A stretch of DNA of 64,000 nt. Origin: Terriglobales bacterium. Its GTDB lineage: Bacteria; Acidobacteriota; Terriglobia; Bryobacterales; Bryobacteraceae. Both the position numbers and the translations under genes were made by a program. The notes beneath the pieces were generated by a model. It had not been told where the DNA came from. It searched no databases and saw nothing but the letters and a program-made list of their open reading frames with translations. Location: NCBI GenBank assembly GCA_021372245.1, contig JAJFUV010000096.1, positions 1 through 64,000 of the forward strand, read 5' to 3'. This document shows positions 14,101-24,987 of this stretch, piece after piece (within the stretch, counting starts at the first letter, position 1; each line of letters opens with the position of its first letter).

Positions 14101-15501
14101 CTATGAGTCTACCTCGCGCGCGCCGTAATCGCGCAGCTTATTGAAGAGTGTTTTGACGCTCACGCCGAGGATTTCAGCTGCGCGCGTCTTATTATTCTTC
14201 GTGTACGCCAGCGTGCGGTAGATGAGGGCCTTCTCGGCCTGCTCAACCGTGGTGCCGACGTTCAGCACCACGTTCATCTCGTCATCGGCCGCTTCCGGAG
14301 GCGCCGCCGGCGCCTCTACGAGGGGCGGTCCCAGGTGCGCTTTCGCGATGGTACCATCACCGGCCAGAATCACCGCGCGCTCCAACACATTGCGTAGCTC
14401 ACGGACGTTTCCGGGCCAAGAGTAAGACGATAGGCGATCCAGCGCTTCCTGGCTCGCGTCGGTGATCCGGCAGCCGTGCTTCTGGTTCAGGTCGGCGAGC
14501 AGCGCGGCGCACAAGGCCGGTATGTCTTCGCGGCGCTCGCGCAAAGGCGGCAGCGTGATAGGGAAGACGTTCAGGCGGTAGAACAGGTCCTCGCGGAACG
14601 CCCCTTTCTTCATAGCCTCTTCCAGGCTCTTATTGGTCGACGCGATCACGCGTACGTCCACCTGGATCTCCTCTTTGCCGCCCAAGCGGCGCACGCGCGA
14701 ATCTTCGAGCACCCTCAACAGCTTGGCTTGCGTAGCCATCGGCATATCACCGATTTCGTCCAACAGCAGCGTCCCGCCGTTCGCCAGTTCAAAACAGCCG
14801 GAACGCCGTTCGAGCGCGCCCGTGAAAGCACCCTTCTCGTGGCCGAATAGTTCGCTTTCGATCAACGTCTCCGGCAGGGCCGCGCAGTTCACCGCGACGA
14901 AGCCCTGGGTGCGCCGGTTGCTCAAGGCGTGAATCGCCCGGGCGGCCAGTTCCTTGCCGGTGCCGCTCTCGCCGAGCAACAGCACAGCGGCCCGGCTCGG
15001 CGCCACTTGGCGCACAAGAGAAAACACGGATTGCATGATGCGCGAGCCGCCCACCAATTCGCCAAGAACACCCTGGTAGCTTAACTGGCGTGTGAGCGAA
15101 TCGGTCTGTTCCCTGAGACGGCTCTGCGCGACGGCGCGGTCCACCAACATTCGCAGCGCCTGCGGCTGGAAAGGTTTTTCCAGGAACCAGAACGCGCCCA
15201 GATCGTGCACCGTCGATATGGCTGTTTCCAGATTTCCGAATGCGGTTAGCACGATGACCGGCGGAGGGGAAGGATGCGCTTTCAGTTTTTCGAGGAAGCC
15301 CATCCCGTCCAGACGCGGCATCATCAGGTCGGTGATGACCGCGTGGGCGGGAAACTGGCTCAACTTCTCCAGAGCTTCAAGGCCGTCCGCGGCCGATTCC
15401 GAGGCGAAGCCCCATGCCTTGAGCATGGTGGCAAGCGCGGTACGCTGGTTTTCTTCGTCGTCGACGACCAGCACGCGAGCCAGATTCTCACTTGATCCCA
15501 T
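14101..15501 (-). CDS. Sigma-54-dependent NtrC-family response regulator
   Basis: A 466-residue protein. The receiver domain (about 1-125) has the acidic pair in VLVVDDEE, the phospho-Asp in VITDLMMP and the Lys in FLEKPF. The AAA+ domain has Walker A GESGTGKE and the sigma-54 contact loop ELFGHEKGAFTGA. A Fis-type helix-turn-helix lies at the end (NKTRAAEILGVSVKTLFNKL). The ATG at 15501 starts the receiver directly; longer frames upstream run into the GH78 gene. It should activate sigma-54 promoters when phosphorylated by the kinase encoded downstream. Confidence 0.93.
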   Translation of the reverse strand: MGSSENLARVLVVDDEENQRTALATMLKAWGFASESAADGLEALEKLSQFPAHAVITDLMMPRLDGMGFLEKLKAHPSPPPVIVLTAFGNLETAISTVHDLGAFWFLEKPFQPQALRMLVDRAVAQSRLREQTDSLTRQLSYQGVLGELVGGSRIMQSVFSLVRQVAPSRAAVLLLGESGTGKELAARAIHALSNRRTQGFVAVNCAALPETLIESELFGHEKGAFTGALERRSGCFELANGGTLLLDEIGDMPMATQAKLLRVLEDSRVRRLGGKEEIQVDVRVIASTNKSLEEAMKKGAFREDLFYRLNVFPITLPPLRERREDIPALCAALLADLNQKHGCRITDASQEALDRLSSYSWPGNVRELRNVLERAVILAGDGTIAKAHLGPPLVEAPAAPPEAADDEMNVVLNVGTTVEQAEKALIYRTLAYTKNNKTRAAEILGVSVKTLFNKLRDYGAREVDS

Positions 15502-15557
15502 AAGCCGTGGCCGGCAGAACGCCCGCTCTTGTCCCATTGTACAGTGACCGGGAGCCG

Positions 15558-17912
15558 TTACACTGAATTTGGTCCTGGTTTGAGCATGATGCGGCGCCCC
15601 CCATGCTCGAACAGGCCGGTAAGCCCCTCGGGCAGCGTTATGGTTCCGGTGAGGGCGTTCCCCTTGCGTTTGAGGTCCACCGTGATAGCGCCACGCGGAT
15701 GCGGCACACGGGCGCGCAGCGCAGGCAGCGGGCCCAGGTGCGGCCGGATCAGGACGGAGCGGAATCCCGGCTCGTTCGGCTGCACGCCCGCCACTGTCGA
15801 CAGCAGTTCGTAGTTCGGGCTGGCACTCCAGGCGTGGCAATCCGAGCGCGCTTCGCCCGGCGTTTCGGGCCACGTCGTGAAGCCCTGTTCCAGCATCTCG
15901 CGGTAAGGAGTCAACTGCTCGATATAGCGTTCGCCGAGCCCCGCTTTGAGCATGGCTCGCGACAGGTAGTGGCGGAAATAGAACGTAATCGGCGTGAGCG
16001 AATTGTTTTCGAGGAGTTTCTCGGCAAAGGCCTTCTGCTCCGCCGCCGGCACGGCGCCCTCGAGCAGGGCCAGAATGTTACCTTGGCCGCTGAAGGTCTT
16101 CTGTTCCGGCGTGTCGGCGAAGACGCCGCGGCTGTCGTTCCAGGCCGTGGCCCTCACGCGGGCGACGATCGAATCCGCGCGCGAGCGGTAACGCTCGGAA
16201 AAGATGCGATCGCCCAGCGCCGCCTCCAGGTCCGCCGCGGCGCGCAACGCGCCGGCCCATTGCAGGCTTACCACCACGGATTCGCCGGTTTCCGAACCCG
16301 GCGGATTACCGTGCCGCCAAGTAGGGTTCCAGTCGACGAACGGCCACCAGGAAATCGCTCCGGCCAGGCCGGAAGGATGGCGGCGGTCCTCGAACCAACT
16401 GAGCACTGCCCGGACTCCAGGCAAACGGGCCCGCACGAACTCGGCGTCGTCGCGGTGCATCCAGTAGTCGTGCACCATATTGACCCACAGCAACGAGAAG
16501 GTCGGGATAAACTGCGGCACGTTCGAGGGGTAGCGGCTGTAAGTAATTCCGTCGGAGATGCGGGAGTCGTCGAACTGCTGGATGGCGTTGCGCAGCAGGC
16601 GGTCATCGCCGGACATGTAGAGGGAAATCAGCCCTTGCACGCGCGTGTCGCCCACGTACTGCATTTGCTCGAAGTACGGGCAGTCCATGTACGTTTCGTG
16701 CGCGCAGAGCCGCGCGGTGCGCCAGCCGACTTCGAAGATGTTCTGCAGCCCGCGATCGGTTGTTTCGAGCAGCGCCTCGTGCTTGAACGGGTAAGCCGTG
16801 AAGCGCGCCGACAGATCGTGAACCGTCAGTGGTTCGCCTTGCGTCCGTATCTCCAACTGCACGTAACGGTAAGGGCGCCACCACAGCGGCCGCCAGGTAC
16901 GCCTCGCGCCTCCGCCGGAGACAAATATGTCCGCCATGCCCAGGATTACCTTGCCCTCGGTTTCATCGCGATTCCCTTTGGGCCAGCGGGATTCCTGCTG
17001 TCCGGGGACGGGCTTATAAAGCGACTCCGAATAGATCAGTTCCACTTTGGCGCCGCGCCCTCCGGATACGGTCAATTCAGGAAAGGCCGTGGTGACAACT
17101 CCGTTATCGAGCAGGATGACGGCTTTACTGTTGGCCGGGACTTCCACCGGCGCCGTGCCACTCGCGAAGCCCGGTGAGACTTTTACACCTTCCGCGCGGA
17201 CAACACGTGCCAGACGCTGCGGAGAATCCTCTTGCGGGGGGAGCGAATCGGGCACCAGGAACCAGCGGTCCACATCGTTGCGGATCCCGTACGGCATGGC
17301 ATTGCCGGCAGCCACGGCGGCGGTCCACTTCGAATCATCGTAGCCGGGTGTTTGCCAACCCCATGGATACTTCGCGCCGTCCACCGTTTCGCCCGCCCCG
17401 GCCAGCACGCCGGCCGGATAGCCGGAGCGGTTCCGGTCCAGCGGCGCGTAAGCTTCGTCGGCGATGCACCTCCAGCCCACGGGCGTATTGACTACCGATT
17501 CCTTCGATCCGTCGCCTTGCACAAGGAATGCCGTTTCGTTGGAGATCTGCGCGGCCGGAGCATAGCGGCCCCAATTCCACACCACCGCGGCCAGCACGTT
17601 TCGTCCCGCCGTCATGTGCGGCGCCAGGTCCAGCGTCTGATAACGCCAGTGCGCCAGGTCGCCGCGCGACGGCCCCGTCGCCACCCTGGTTCCGTTGACG
17701 AAAAGTTCGTAGCGGTTGTCGGCGGTGACGTGCACAAGGAACGACGTGGGCTTTTCGGGAAGCGTGACGCTCTTGCGGAAATGGTAGACGCCGAAGCCGC
17801 GGTTAGCCGACGGATGCGATGCCCATTTGGCGGGCCAGGGGGCGCGCAGCAGGGCAGGATTCGCCGCGGAAAGCATCGTTAGAGCCGAGAGGAAGGTGAC
17901 AAGAAGACGCAT
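15558..17912 (-). CDS. Secreted GH78-type alpha-L-rhamnosidase-like enzyme
   Basis: A 784-residue exported protein (signal peptide MRLLVTFLSALTMLSAANP). N-terminal beta-sandwich modules precede an (alpha/alpha)6 catalytic barrel. Family-type regions are MDCPYFEQMQYVGDTRVQG, whose acidic residues align with the general acid, and ETPGEARSDCHAWSASP in the second catalytic region. A C-terminal beta domain follows. It lies 41 bases downstream of the Ldh-type dehydrogenase gene, so it is probably the last gene of a sugar-processing operon. Terminal rhamnose release from plant or bacterial polymers is the likely role. A rhamnose-permease-like gene (51018-52034) exists elsewhere in the window. Confidence 0.85.
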   Translation of the reverse strand: MRLLVTFLSALTMLSAANPALLRAPWPAKWASHPSANRGFGVYHFRKSVTLPEKPTSFLVHVTADNRYELFVNGTRVATGPSRGDLAHWRYQTLDLAPHMTAGRNVLAAVVWNWGRYAPAAQISNETAFLVQGDGSKESVVNTPVGWRCIADEAYAPLDRNRSGYPAGVLAGAGETVDGAKYPWGWQTPGYDDSKWTAAVAAGNAMPYGIRNDVDRWFLVPDSLPPQEDSPQRLARVVRAEGVKVSPGFASGTAPVEVPANSKAVILLDNGVVTTAFPELTVSGGRGAKVELIYSESLYKPVPGQQESRWPKGNRDETEGKVILGMADIFVSGGGARRTWRPLWWRPYRYVQLEIRTQGEPLTVHDLSARFTAYPFKHEALLETTDRGLQNIFEVGWRTARLCAHETYMDCPYFEQMQYVGDTRVQGLISLYMSGDDRLLRNAIQQFDDSRISDGITYSRYPSNVPQFIPTFSLLWVNMVHDYWMHRDDAEFVRARLPGVRAVLSWFEDRRHPSGLAGAISWWPFVDWNPTWRHGNPPGSETGESVVVSLQWAGALRAAADLEAALGDRIFSERYRSRADSIVARVRATAWNDSRGVFADTPEQKTFSGQGNILALLEGAVPAAEQKAFAEKLLENNSLTPITFYFRHYLSRAMLKAGLGERYIEQLTPYREMLEQGFTTWPETPGEARSDCHAWSASPNYELLSTVAGVQPNEPGFRSVLIRPHLGPLPALRARVPHPRGAITVDLKRKGNALTGTITLPEGLTGLFEHGGRRIMLKPGPNSV

Positions 17913-17953
17913 CGAGCGTCATTGTAGCAATGCGGGAACTTGAAGCGTGAGAT

Positions 17954-19012
17954 TCATTCAAGCGCGACGCCGAGCCGCGCAGCGAGCGCCGAGATATTTT
18001 GCCAGATGTCCCCGGCCAGCGGTATCCCTTCGCCGCGGCGGCGTTGTTCGGCGCGCCATTCCTGATCGCCCGCCACCAACACTTCGTCGTAGCCTTTGGC
18101 GGGTTCGGTGTCCTTAGTATGCGCCACCAGGCGGCGCACGCGCGCGGCGAATTCCTCAAGCGTCATGAACCGGCGGACGTCGATCGCAAGGAACATCTGG
18201 CTGGTCCCCGAGCGCCGTTCGGTGATGTAGAGTCCTCCGACCTCGGTGCTCATGGCGCCGCCGCCGAGCACCGCGCAGAGAATCTCCACCATCATGGCAA
18301 GCCCGCTGCCCTTGTACCCTCCGAGAGGCATTAGCAGGCCCTGGATCGCCGTCCGGGCATCCGTGGTCGGCACACCTTCCGAATCCATGGCCCAGCCGGC
18401 CGGGATCGTCTCGCCGCCCTTGGCCACCAGGTTGTAGATCTTGTTGGCGGCAACGGTGGTGGTAGCCATGTCGAGCAACCAGGAATCCGGCGGCTCAACC
18501 GGCAACGAGACGCACATGGGGTTGGTGCCGAAGCGCCCTTCTTTGCCCTGCCAGGGCGGAACGCGCGGCGATGAGTTGCACATGACGACACCGATCATGC
18601 CCTGCTTGCCGATCTTCTGTGCCCAGTAGGCCGCCGCGCCGAAATGATTCGAACTGCGGGCCACAACCATGCCCAAGCCGTGCGAGCGCGCCAGTCGCAC
18701 TGCGTGCGCGCAGCAATTGTCGGAGACGACGTGGCCCATGGCGTTCTCGCCGTCGTAGACCATGGTGGCGCCGCTTTCGCTCACCACGCGGCCTTCCGCC
18801 TGGCCGTCGATGCCGCCCGCTTCAATCTGCTTCACGTAGGCGGGCAGCAGTTGTACACCGTGGGAATCCACTCCACGCAGATTGGCCGCCACCATGGCGT
18901 CGGCAGCCAGCATGGCGCCGCGCTCAGATGCGCCGGCTGCCAGAAGAATGCGCCGTGTGATCTCCTGCAGCCGGGTATCCGGCAGCAGGATCTCGCCGTC
19001 TACTGCGCGCAC
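17954..19012 (-). CDS. Ldh-family (malate/L-lactate dehydrogenase-type) oxidoreductase
   Basis: A 352-residue NAD(P)-dependent oxidoreductase of the family that includes malate, ureidoglycolate and 2,3-diketogulonate dehydrogenases. The hallmark NLRGVDSHGVQLLP and the catalytic-region RSSNHFGAAAYW are present, as are GRFGTNPMC and GYKGSGLAMMVE. I take GTG 19012, which overlaps the 3' end of the SDR gene by 13 bases; there is no ATG near the family start. Longer frames upstream only read through the SDR gene. In context it probably reduces or oxidises a sugar-acid intermediate. Confidence 0.85.
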   Translation of the reverse strand: MRAVDGEILLPDTRLQEITRRILLAAGASERGAMLAADAMVAANLRGVDSHGVQLLPAYVKQIEAGGIDGQAEGRVVSESGATMVYDGENAMGHVVSDNCCAHAVRLARSHGLGMVVARSSNHFGAAAYWAQKIGKQGMIGVVMCNSSPRVPPWQGKEGRFGTNPMCVSLPVEPPDSWLLDMATTTVAANKIYNLVAKGGETIPAGWAMDSEGVPTTDARTAIQGLLMPLGGYKGSGLAMMVEILCAVLGGGAMSTEVGGLYITERRSGTSQMFLAIDVRRFMTLEEFAARVRRLVAHTKDTEPAKGYDEVLVAGDQEWRAEQRRRGEGIPLAGDIWQNISALAARLGVALE

Positions 19013-19758
19013 CAGCCACCATCCATCAGGATGTCGGTACCGGTGATGAAGCCGGCCGCCTCCGAACACAGGTACAGAGCGAGTTGGCCGACCTCGTCGA
19101 CCTGGCCCCAGCGCCCCACCGGCAACTTCGAGGTAAACTCCTGATTTATTTCCGGGTTCTGGATCAGCGGCAGATTCATCTCCGTCGCGTATGGGCCGGG
19201 ACTGATGCCGACCACCGTGATGCCGTCGGGCGCCAGTTCGAGCGCCAGCGCCCGCGTGAAGCCTAACAGCCCCGTCTTGCTGGCCGCGTAAGCCGTGCGG
19301 CCCGGCAGCGCAACGTGGCTCATCATGGACGTTAGGTTGAGGATGCGGCCGTAGCCGTAACCTTTCATGTGCGGCACGAACGACCGGCAGAGCAGAAACA
19401 CGCTGGTCAAGTTCGTGTCGACGACGCGGCGCCACTCTTCGAGCGTGAACTCCACCACCGGTTTTCTTACGTTGATGCCGGCGTTGTTCACCAGGATGTT
19501 GACTTTGCCGAAACGGGCGATGACGGCGCGTTCCAGTTCGAGCACCTGGGGTTCGCTGGAAACGTCGGCCAGGAAGACTTCGGCCGTGCCGCCCGCGGCG
19601 CGCACCGCCGCAGCCGTTTCGTCAAGCTTCTCCTTGTCGCGCGCAACCAGGGCCAGTTCCGCGCCCGCTCCACCCAGCGCCAGTGCGATGTTCTTGCCGA
19701 GACCGCGGCTCGCGCCCGTAATCAGAGCAACACGGCCGGCCAGGCTGTGCTCACTCAT
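19000..19758 (-). CDS. SDR-family NAD(P)-dependent oxidoreductase
   Basis: A classical 252-residue short-chain dehydrogenase. The cofactor motif is TGASRGLG, with NNAG at the expected distance, the catalytic Ser in NLTSMMS, and Tyr/Lys in YAASK. The start overlaps the stop of the PH-domain gene as ATGA. It is followed by the Ldh-type dehydrogenase and a rhamnosidase-like enzyme, so oxidation of a free sugar or sugar acid is more likely than fatty-acid synthesis, despite the FabG-like sequence. Confidence 0.9.
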   Translation of the reverse strand: MSEHSLAGRVALITGASRGLGKNIALALGGAGAELALVARDKEKLDETAAAVRAAGGTAEVFLADVSSEPQVLELERAVIARFGKVNILVNNAGINVRKPVVEFTLEEWRRVVDTNLTSVFLLCRSFVPHMKGYGYGRILNLTSMMSHVALPGRTAYAASKTGLLGFTRALALELAPDGITVVGISPGPYATEMNLPLIQNPEINQEFTSKLPVGRWGQVDEVGQLALYLCSEAAGFITGTDILMDGGWCAQ

Positions 19759-20213
19759 AACTGCTTGCCCTTGTCCTTCTTGTCGCCGGCCTGGGAAGCA
19801 TCCAGGATGTGTTCAGCAACTTCCTGAGGGTGATCGATTCCGCAAATGGTTAGGCGACTGGTTTCCCCGGCAGTCTCGATGGAGAGGGTGCCCACGCCAA
19901 AGATCCGCTGCCAGATCGACTGCTCAACTCGCGCGTCCTGCACCTTCGAGATCGCGATGTTACGCGTGACTTTCGAAAAGACGCCGGTCTCGTAGCGTAG
20001 CTTGTCTCCCAGGATCGTCATCACTGTGAAGCGCCGCTTGATTTGCAGGCAGATAGCGCAAACAAAGATCAGGGCGGGGAAGATCAACATCCACCAGTCG
20101 CGGCTAGTGGCACTGTTCTGGATGTAAATCAGAATGGCCAGCGCCAGCAGGAACGTCACCCAATTCAGGAACCGGACCAGTTTCAACGTCGGACGCACCA
20201 TTATATCGGCCAT
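19755..20213 (-). CDS. Membrane-anchored bacterial PH-domain protein
   Basis: A 152-residue protein. Two adjacent hydrophobic segments (FLNWVTFLLALAILIYIQ and WWMLIFPALIFVCAICLQ) precede a YdbT-type PH domain (TILGDKLRYETGVFSKVTRN, IAISKVQDARVEQSIWQRIF, GVGTLSIETAG). It heads the SDR/Ldh/GH78 operon through an ATGA overlap. That is an odd partner for sugar enzymes and may be only a shared promoter. TACAAT-like -10 boxes on each strand lie between it and the divergent M24 gene. Confidence 0.82.
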   Translation of the reverse strand: MADIMVRPTLKLVRFLNWVTFLLALAILIYIQNSATSRDWWMLIFPALIFVCAICLQIKRRFTVMTILGDKLRYETGVFSKVTRNIAISKVQDARVEQSIWQRIFGVGTLSIETAGETSRLTICGIDHPQEVAEHILDASQAGDKKDKGKQL

Positions 20214-20270
20214 ATTCCGCTATTGTAATGCACCGCCGGGTCGCGGAGATGGTACAATGCGAATCCTTCG

Positions 20271-21344
20271 ATGTACTTTTGTCAACGCTGTAAGCAGCTT
20301 GCCTCGATGCTGGCCCCGAATAAGCTGGATGCCCTGATCGTCACCAGTCCGCCCAACGTGCGGTACCTGTCCGGATTCACGGGCGACAACGGCGCACTGC
20401 TCCTTTCGGATGGCGCCACGGCGCTGTTCACGGACCCGCGTTACGAAATTCAGGCTGCCGAGGAGACCGGCTGCAAGGTGATAGTGGCGCGCGGTCCTCT
20501 GCTGGAGCGCCTGATGACGGAGGTGCGGCGCAAGCATCTGCGGCGGCTGGGCTTCGAACGGGACCGGATTTCGTATCGGGAGTATCAGTCGCTCGACGAG
20601 TGCCTTGCGCCGAGCGCCGGGCTCCAGCCCGTTGTAGGCGCAGTCGAACAACTGAGGTGTCTCAAGGACGCCGGCGAGATCGAACTCATCCGGCGCTCTA
20701 TGCAAATCGCTGTCAGAGCTTTTGAGCAGGCTGCGGGACGTGTCCGCGCCGGTATGACGGAAGCGGACCTGGCAGCCGAACTGGACCACCGGATGCGCAC
20801 CGGCGGAGCCGAGGCATCTTCATTTGAGACCATTGTGGCGGCGGGCAAGCGCAGCGCATTGCCTCACGCGCGGCCAGGCCGGGCGCCAATCCGAGAAGGG
20901 CAGCTCGTGCTCATAGACATGGGCGCGCTGGCGGATGGCTATGCCAGCGACATGACGAGGATGCTCTACTTGGGAGAGCCCGCACGAAAGGTCCGGCAAC
21001 TATATGCGGCTGTCCTCGAGGCGCAGATGGCCGCGATCGATGCCGTCCGTCCGGGTGTTCCGGCAGCCTTGGTGGACCGTGTGGCGCGCCGGACGCTTCG
21101 CGGATACGGTTTCGACAAGCTGTTCGTCCATTCGACCGGGCACGGCGTGGGCCTGGAGATCCACGAAGGTCCGCGGTTGGGCAGGCACAGCCAGGACACC
21201 CTGGAGGCGGGTATGGTGGTGACCATCGAGCCCGGCGTCTACCTGGAAGGCTTCGGGGGTATCCGGATAGAGGATACGGTTGTTGTAACCTCCAGTGGAG
21301 CCGAAGTGCTCACCCAACTGAGCAAGGAACTGAGGGTTCTGTAG
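20271..21344 (+). CDS. M24-family Xaa-Pro aminopeptidase
   Basis: A 357-residue metallopeptidase. The N-terminal creatinase-like domain contains SPPNVRYLSGFTGDNG. The pita-bread domain has all five metal ligands: Asp216 (LIDMG), Asp227 (YASDMTR), His291 (STGHGVG), Glu320 (TIEPG) and Glu334 (IRIEDTV). It removes N-terminal residues before proline. ATG 20271 gives a short N-terminal extension with CQRC; ATG 20307 is a possible alternative. It is followed at 67 bases by accB, a common arrangement in several phyla. Confidence 0.92.
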   Translation: MYFCQRCKQLASMLAPNKLDALIVTSPPNVRYLSGFTGDNGALLLSDGATALFTDPRYEIQAAEETGCKVIVARGPLLERLMTEVRRKHLRRLGFERDRISYREYQSLDECLAPSAGLQPVVGAVEQLRCLKDAGEIELIRRSMQIAVRAFEQAAGRVRAGMTEADLAAELDHRMRTGGAEASSFETIVAAGKRSALPHARPGRAPIREGQLVLIDMGALADGYASDMTRMLYLGEPARKVRQLYAAVLEAQMAAIDAVRPGVPAALVDRVARRTLRGYGFDKLFVHSTGHGVGLEIHEGPRLGRHSQDTLEAGMVVTIEPGVYLEGFGGIRIEDTVVVTSSGAEVLTQLSKELRVL

Positions 21345-21411
21345 GCGAAGAGAAAGGAAATCGTGCAGCCGCCCAGATGCGCCGGCGGGACTGCTAGACT
21401 AGTGAGAGCCA

Positions 21412-21909
<498 letters not shown>

Positions 21910-21930
21910 TGCGCTTGTTAGCCGGACAGT

Positions 21931-23289
<1,359 letters not shown>

Positions 23290-23307
23290 TGGAAGAGCCG
23301 GTCGTTC

Positions 23308-24243
23308 TTAGCCGAGATACTGAACTTCCTCTTCGAGTTCCAAGCCGAAGCGCGCGCGGACGCGCTCCTTCAACTCGGCGATGAGGGCGACGAGATCGGC
23401 GGCGGTGCCTCCGCCGTCGTTGTAGATGAGGTTGGCGTGGTAATCGGTTACTCGGATTGCGCCTCGCGAGCGCCCTTTTGCGCCGGCCTGCTCCAGGAAG
23501 AAGGCGGCGGCTACCTTGCCTTCGCGCACTTTCGATTCCGGAACCTGGGCCGCCACGCAGGGAGCCAGTTCCGCCAGCAGAAGATTCTTAAAGATACTAC
23601 CGGCGCACTTCATTGTGGGCGGAAATTTGCGGTTGCGCGTCTCGACGATGTCGGCGGCAGTCCGCGACAGTTCGTCCGGGTTGGCGGGTGTCAGGTCGAA
23701 TTCCGCGGCCAGGACGATCCATTCTCCGCGCCGTTTGAAGACGCTGTCACGGTAAGTGAACCCGCACCCCTCGCGACCGATCGTGCGTACCTCCCCGCCA
23801 TCGATGAAACGCACCGTGCGGATGCGCTCGGCTATCGCGTGACCGTACGCTCCCGCGTTGCCGTGCACGGCGCCGCCGAGCGACCCCGGAATGCCGGCCA
23901 GGGTTTCGATCCCCGCCAACCCGCGAGAGATCGCGAAATTCACTACCGTGTCGAGCACCGCACCAGCATCCGCGCGCAGCGTCCCGCCCTCGACGGCGAT
24001 CTGTTCCGAGGTGTAGCGCAATACCGTTCCGCGGAAGCCTGCGTCCGCCACGATGAGATTCGTCCCTCCACCGATGACGGCGTAGGGAGCACCGGCTGCC
24101 CGGAGCGCGCGCAAGGCCTCGGTCATGGCGCTTTCGCTGCCGGTCTCGACCAGGACGTCGGCCGGTCCGCCGATACCGAAACGTGTGTAGTCGGCTAGCG
24201 GTGCGAAGCGGCGCACACGCAAGCCCGGGATCTCATCCAACAT
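23308..24243 (-). CDS. murB: UDP-N-acetylenolpyruvoylglucosamine reductase
   Basis: A 311-residue FAD enzyme of peptidoglycan precursor synthesis. FAD-binding segments are YAVIGGGTNLIVADAGFRG and AGIPGSLGGAVHGNAGAYG. The proton-donor serine is in FTYRDSVFK, and the C-terminal part contains DYHANLIYNDGG, as in the shorter type II MurB enzymes. The start is ATG 24243. The same frame is open far upstream (to 25230), but that part lies antisense to the DUF2461 gene and is not homologous. It is divergent from the DUF2461 gene with only 27 bases between the starts. Confidence 0.93.
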   Translation of the reverse strand: MLDEIPGLRVRRFAPLADYTRFGIGGPADVLVETGSESAMTEALRALRAAGAPYAVIGGGTNLIVADAGFRGTVLRYTSEQIAVEGGTLRADAGAVLDTVVNFAISRGLAGIETLAGIPGSLGGAVHGNAGAYGHAIAERIRTVRFIDGGEVRTIGREGCGFTYRDSVFKRRGEWIVLAAEFDLTPANPDELSRTAADIVETRNRKFPPTMKCAGSIFKNLLLAELAPCVAAQVPESKVREGKVAAAFFLEQAGAKGRSRGAIRVTDYHANLIYNDGGGTAADLVALIAELKERVRARFGLELEEEVQYLG

Positions 24244-24270
24244 TCGTACAATTATAGAAGAGGACGCACG

Positions 24271-24987
24271 ATGAATACCGAGTTCGCCGGATTTCCCGAA
24301 GAGGGTTTCAAGTTCCTGAGGAATCTGAAGCGCAACAACCGGCGCGATTGGTTCCAGCCGCGCAAGGAGATCTACCTGGAACAGGTGCGCGGCCCCATGG
24401 TGCAACTCGTCGACGCATTGAACCGGAGCCTGGCTCGGCTGGCGCCCACGTACATCCATCCGCCGGAGAAAGCCATCTACCGCGTCTACCGCGACACGCG
24501 TTTCAGCCACGACAAGACCCCGTACAAGACGCATATTGCCGCGATCTTTCCTCGCCGCGGCATGGCGAAGCACGTGGGCGGAGGCCTGTATATCAGCGTG
24601 TCGCCGTGGGAGGTAGAGGTGGCTGGCGGCGCGTACATGCCGGGACCCGAGCAGCTCAACCTCATCCGCTACTACCTGGCTGGTCATCACGAAGAATTTC
24701 GCAAGATCACCGGCGAGCCGACGTTCAAGCGGCTTCTGGGGTCCGTGATTGGCGACCAGCTCATGCGCGTACCCAAGGGATTCGAGAAGGACCACCCGGC
24801 GGCGGACCTTGTGCGCTACAAGCAGATCTACGTGGACGCCACGCTCGATCCGGCGCTGGCGCTCACACCGAAGCTTCTGCCGGAAATCGTGGCCAGGATG
24901 AAGGCGATGCTGCCGCTGCTCGAGTTCCTGAACCGTCCGCTGGTGGATGCGCAGCGCGTCCCGCGCGCATCTGAGTTCTTCCTCTAG
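24271..24987 (+). CDS. DUF2461 family protein
   Basis: A 238-residue cytoplasmic protein of the DUF2461 (TIGR02453) family. The family opening FPEEGFKFLRNLKRNNRRDW, RVYRDTRFSHDKTPYKTHIA and the GGGLYISVSPWEVEVAGG stretch are present, and the length is normal. The biochemical function of the family is not established. It overlaps the convergent methyltransferase gene by four bases. Confidence 0.9.
   Translation: MNTEFAGFPEEGFKFLRNLKRNNRRDWFQPRKEIYLEQVRGPMVQLVDALNRSLARLAPTYIHPPEKAIYRVYRDTRFSHDKTPYKTHIAAIFPRRGMAKHVGGGLYISVSPWEVEVAGGAYMPGPEQLNLIRYYLAGHHEEFRKITGEPTFKRLLGSVIGDQLMRVPKGFEKDHPAADLVRYKQIYVDATLDPALALTPKLLPEIVARMKAMLPLLEFLNRPLVDAQRVPRASEFFL

Noticed and set aside
15603..17177. Long open frame opposite the GH78 gene
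   Set aside because: Composition is that of a mirror frame in GC-rich DNA; no domain or signal is seen, and the minus-strand gene is clearly real.
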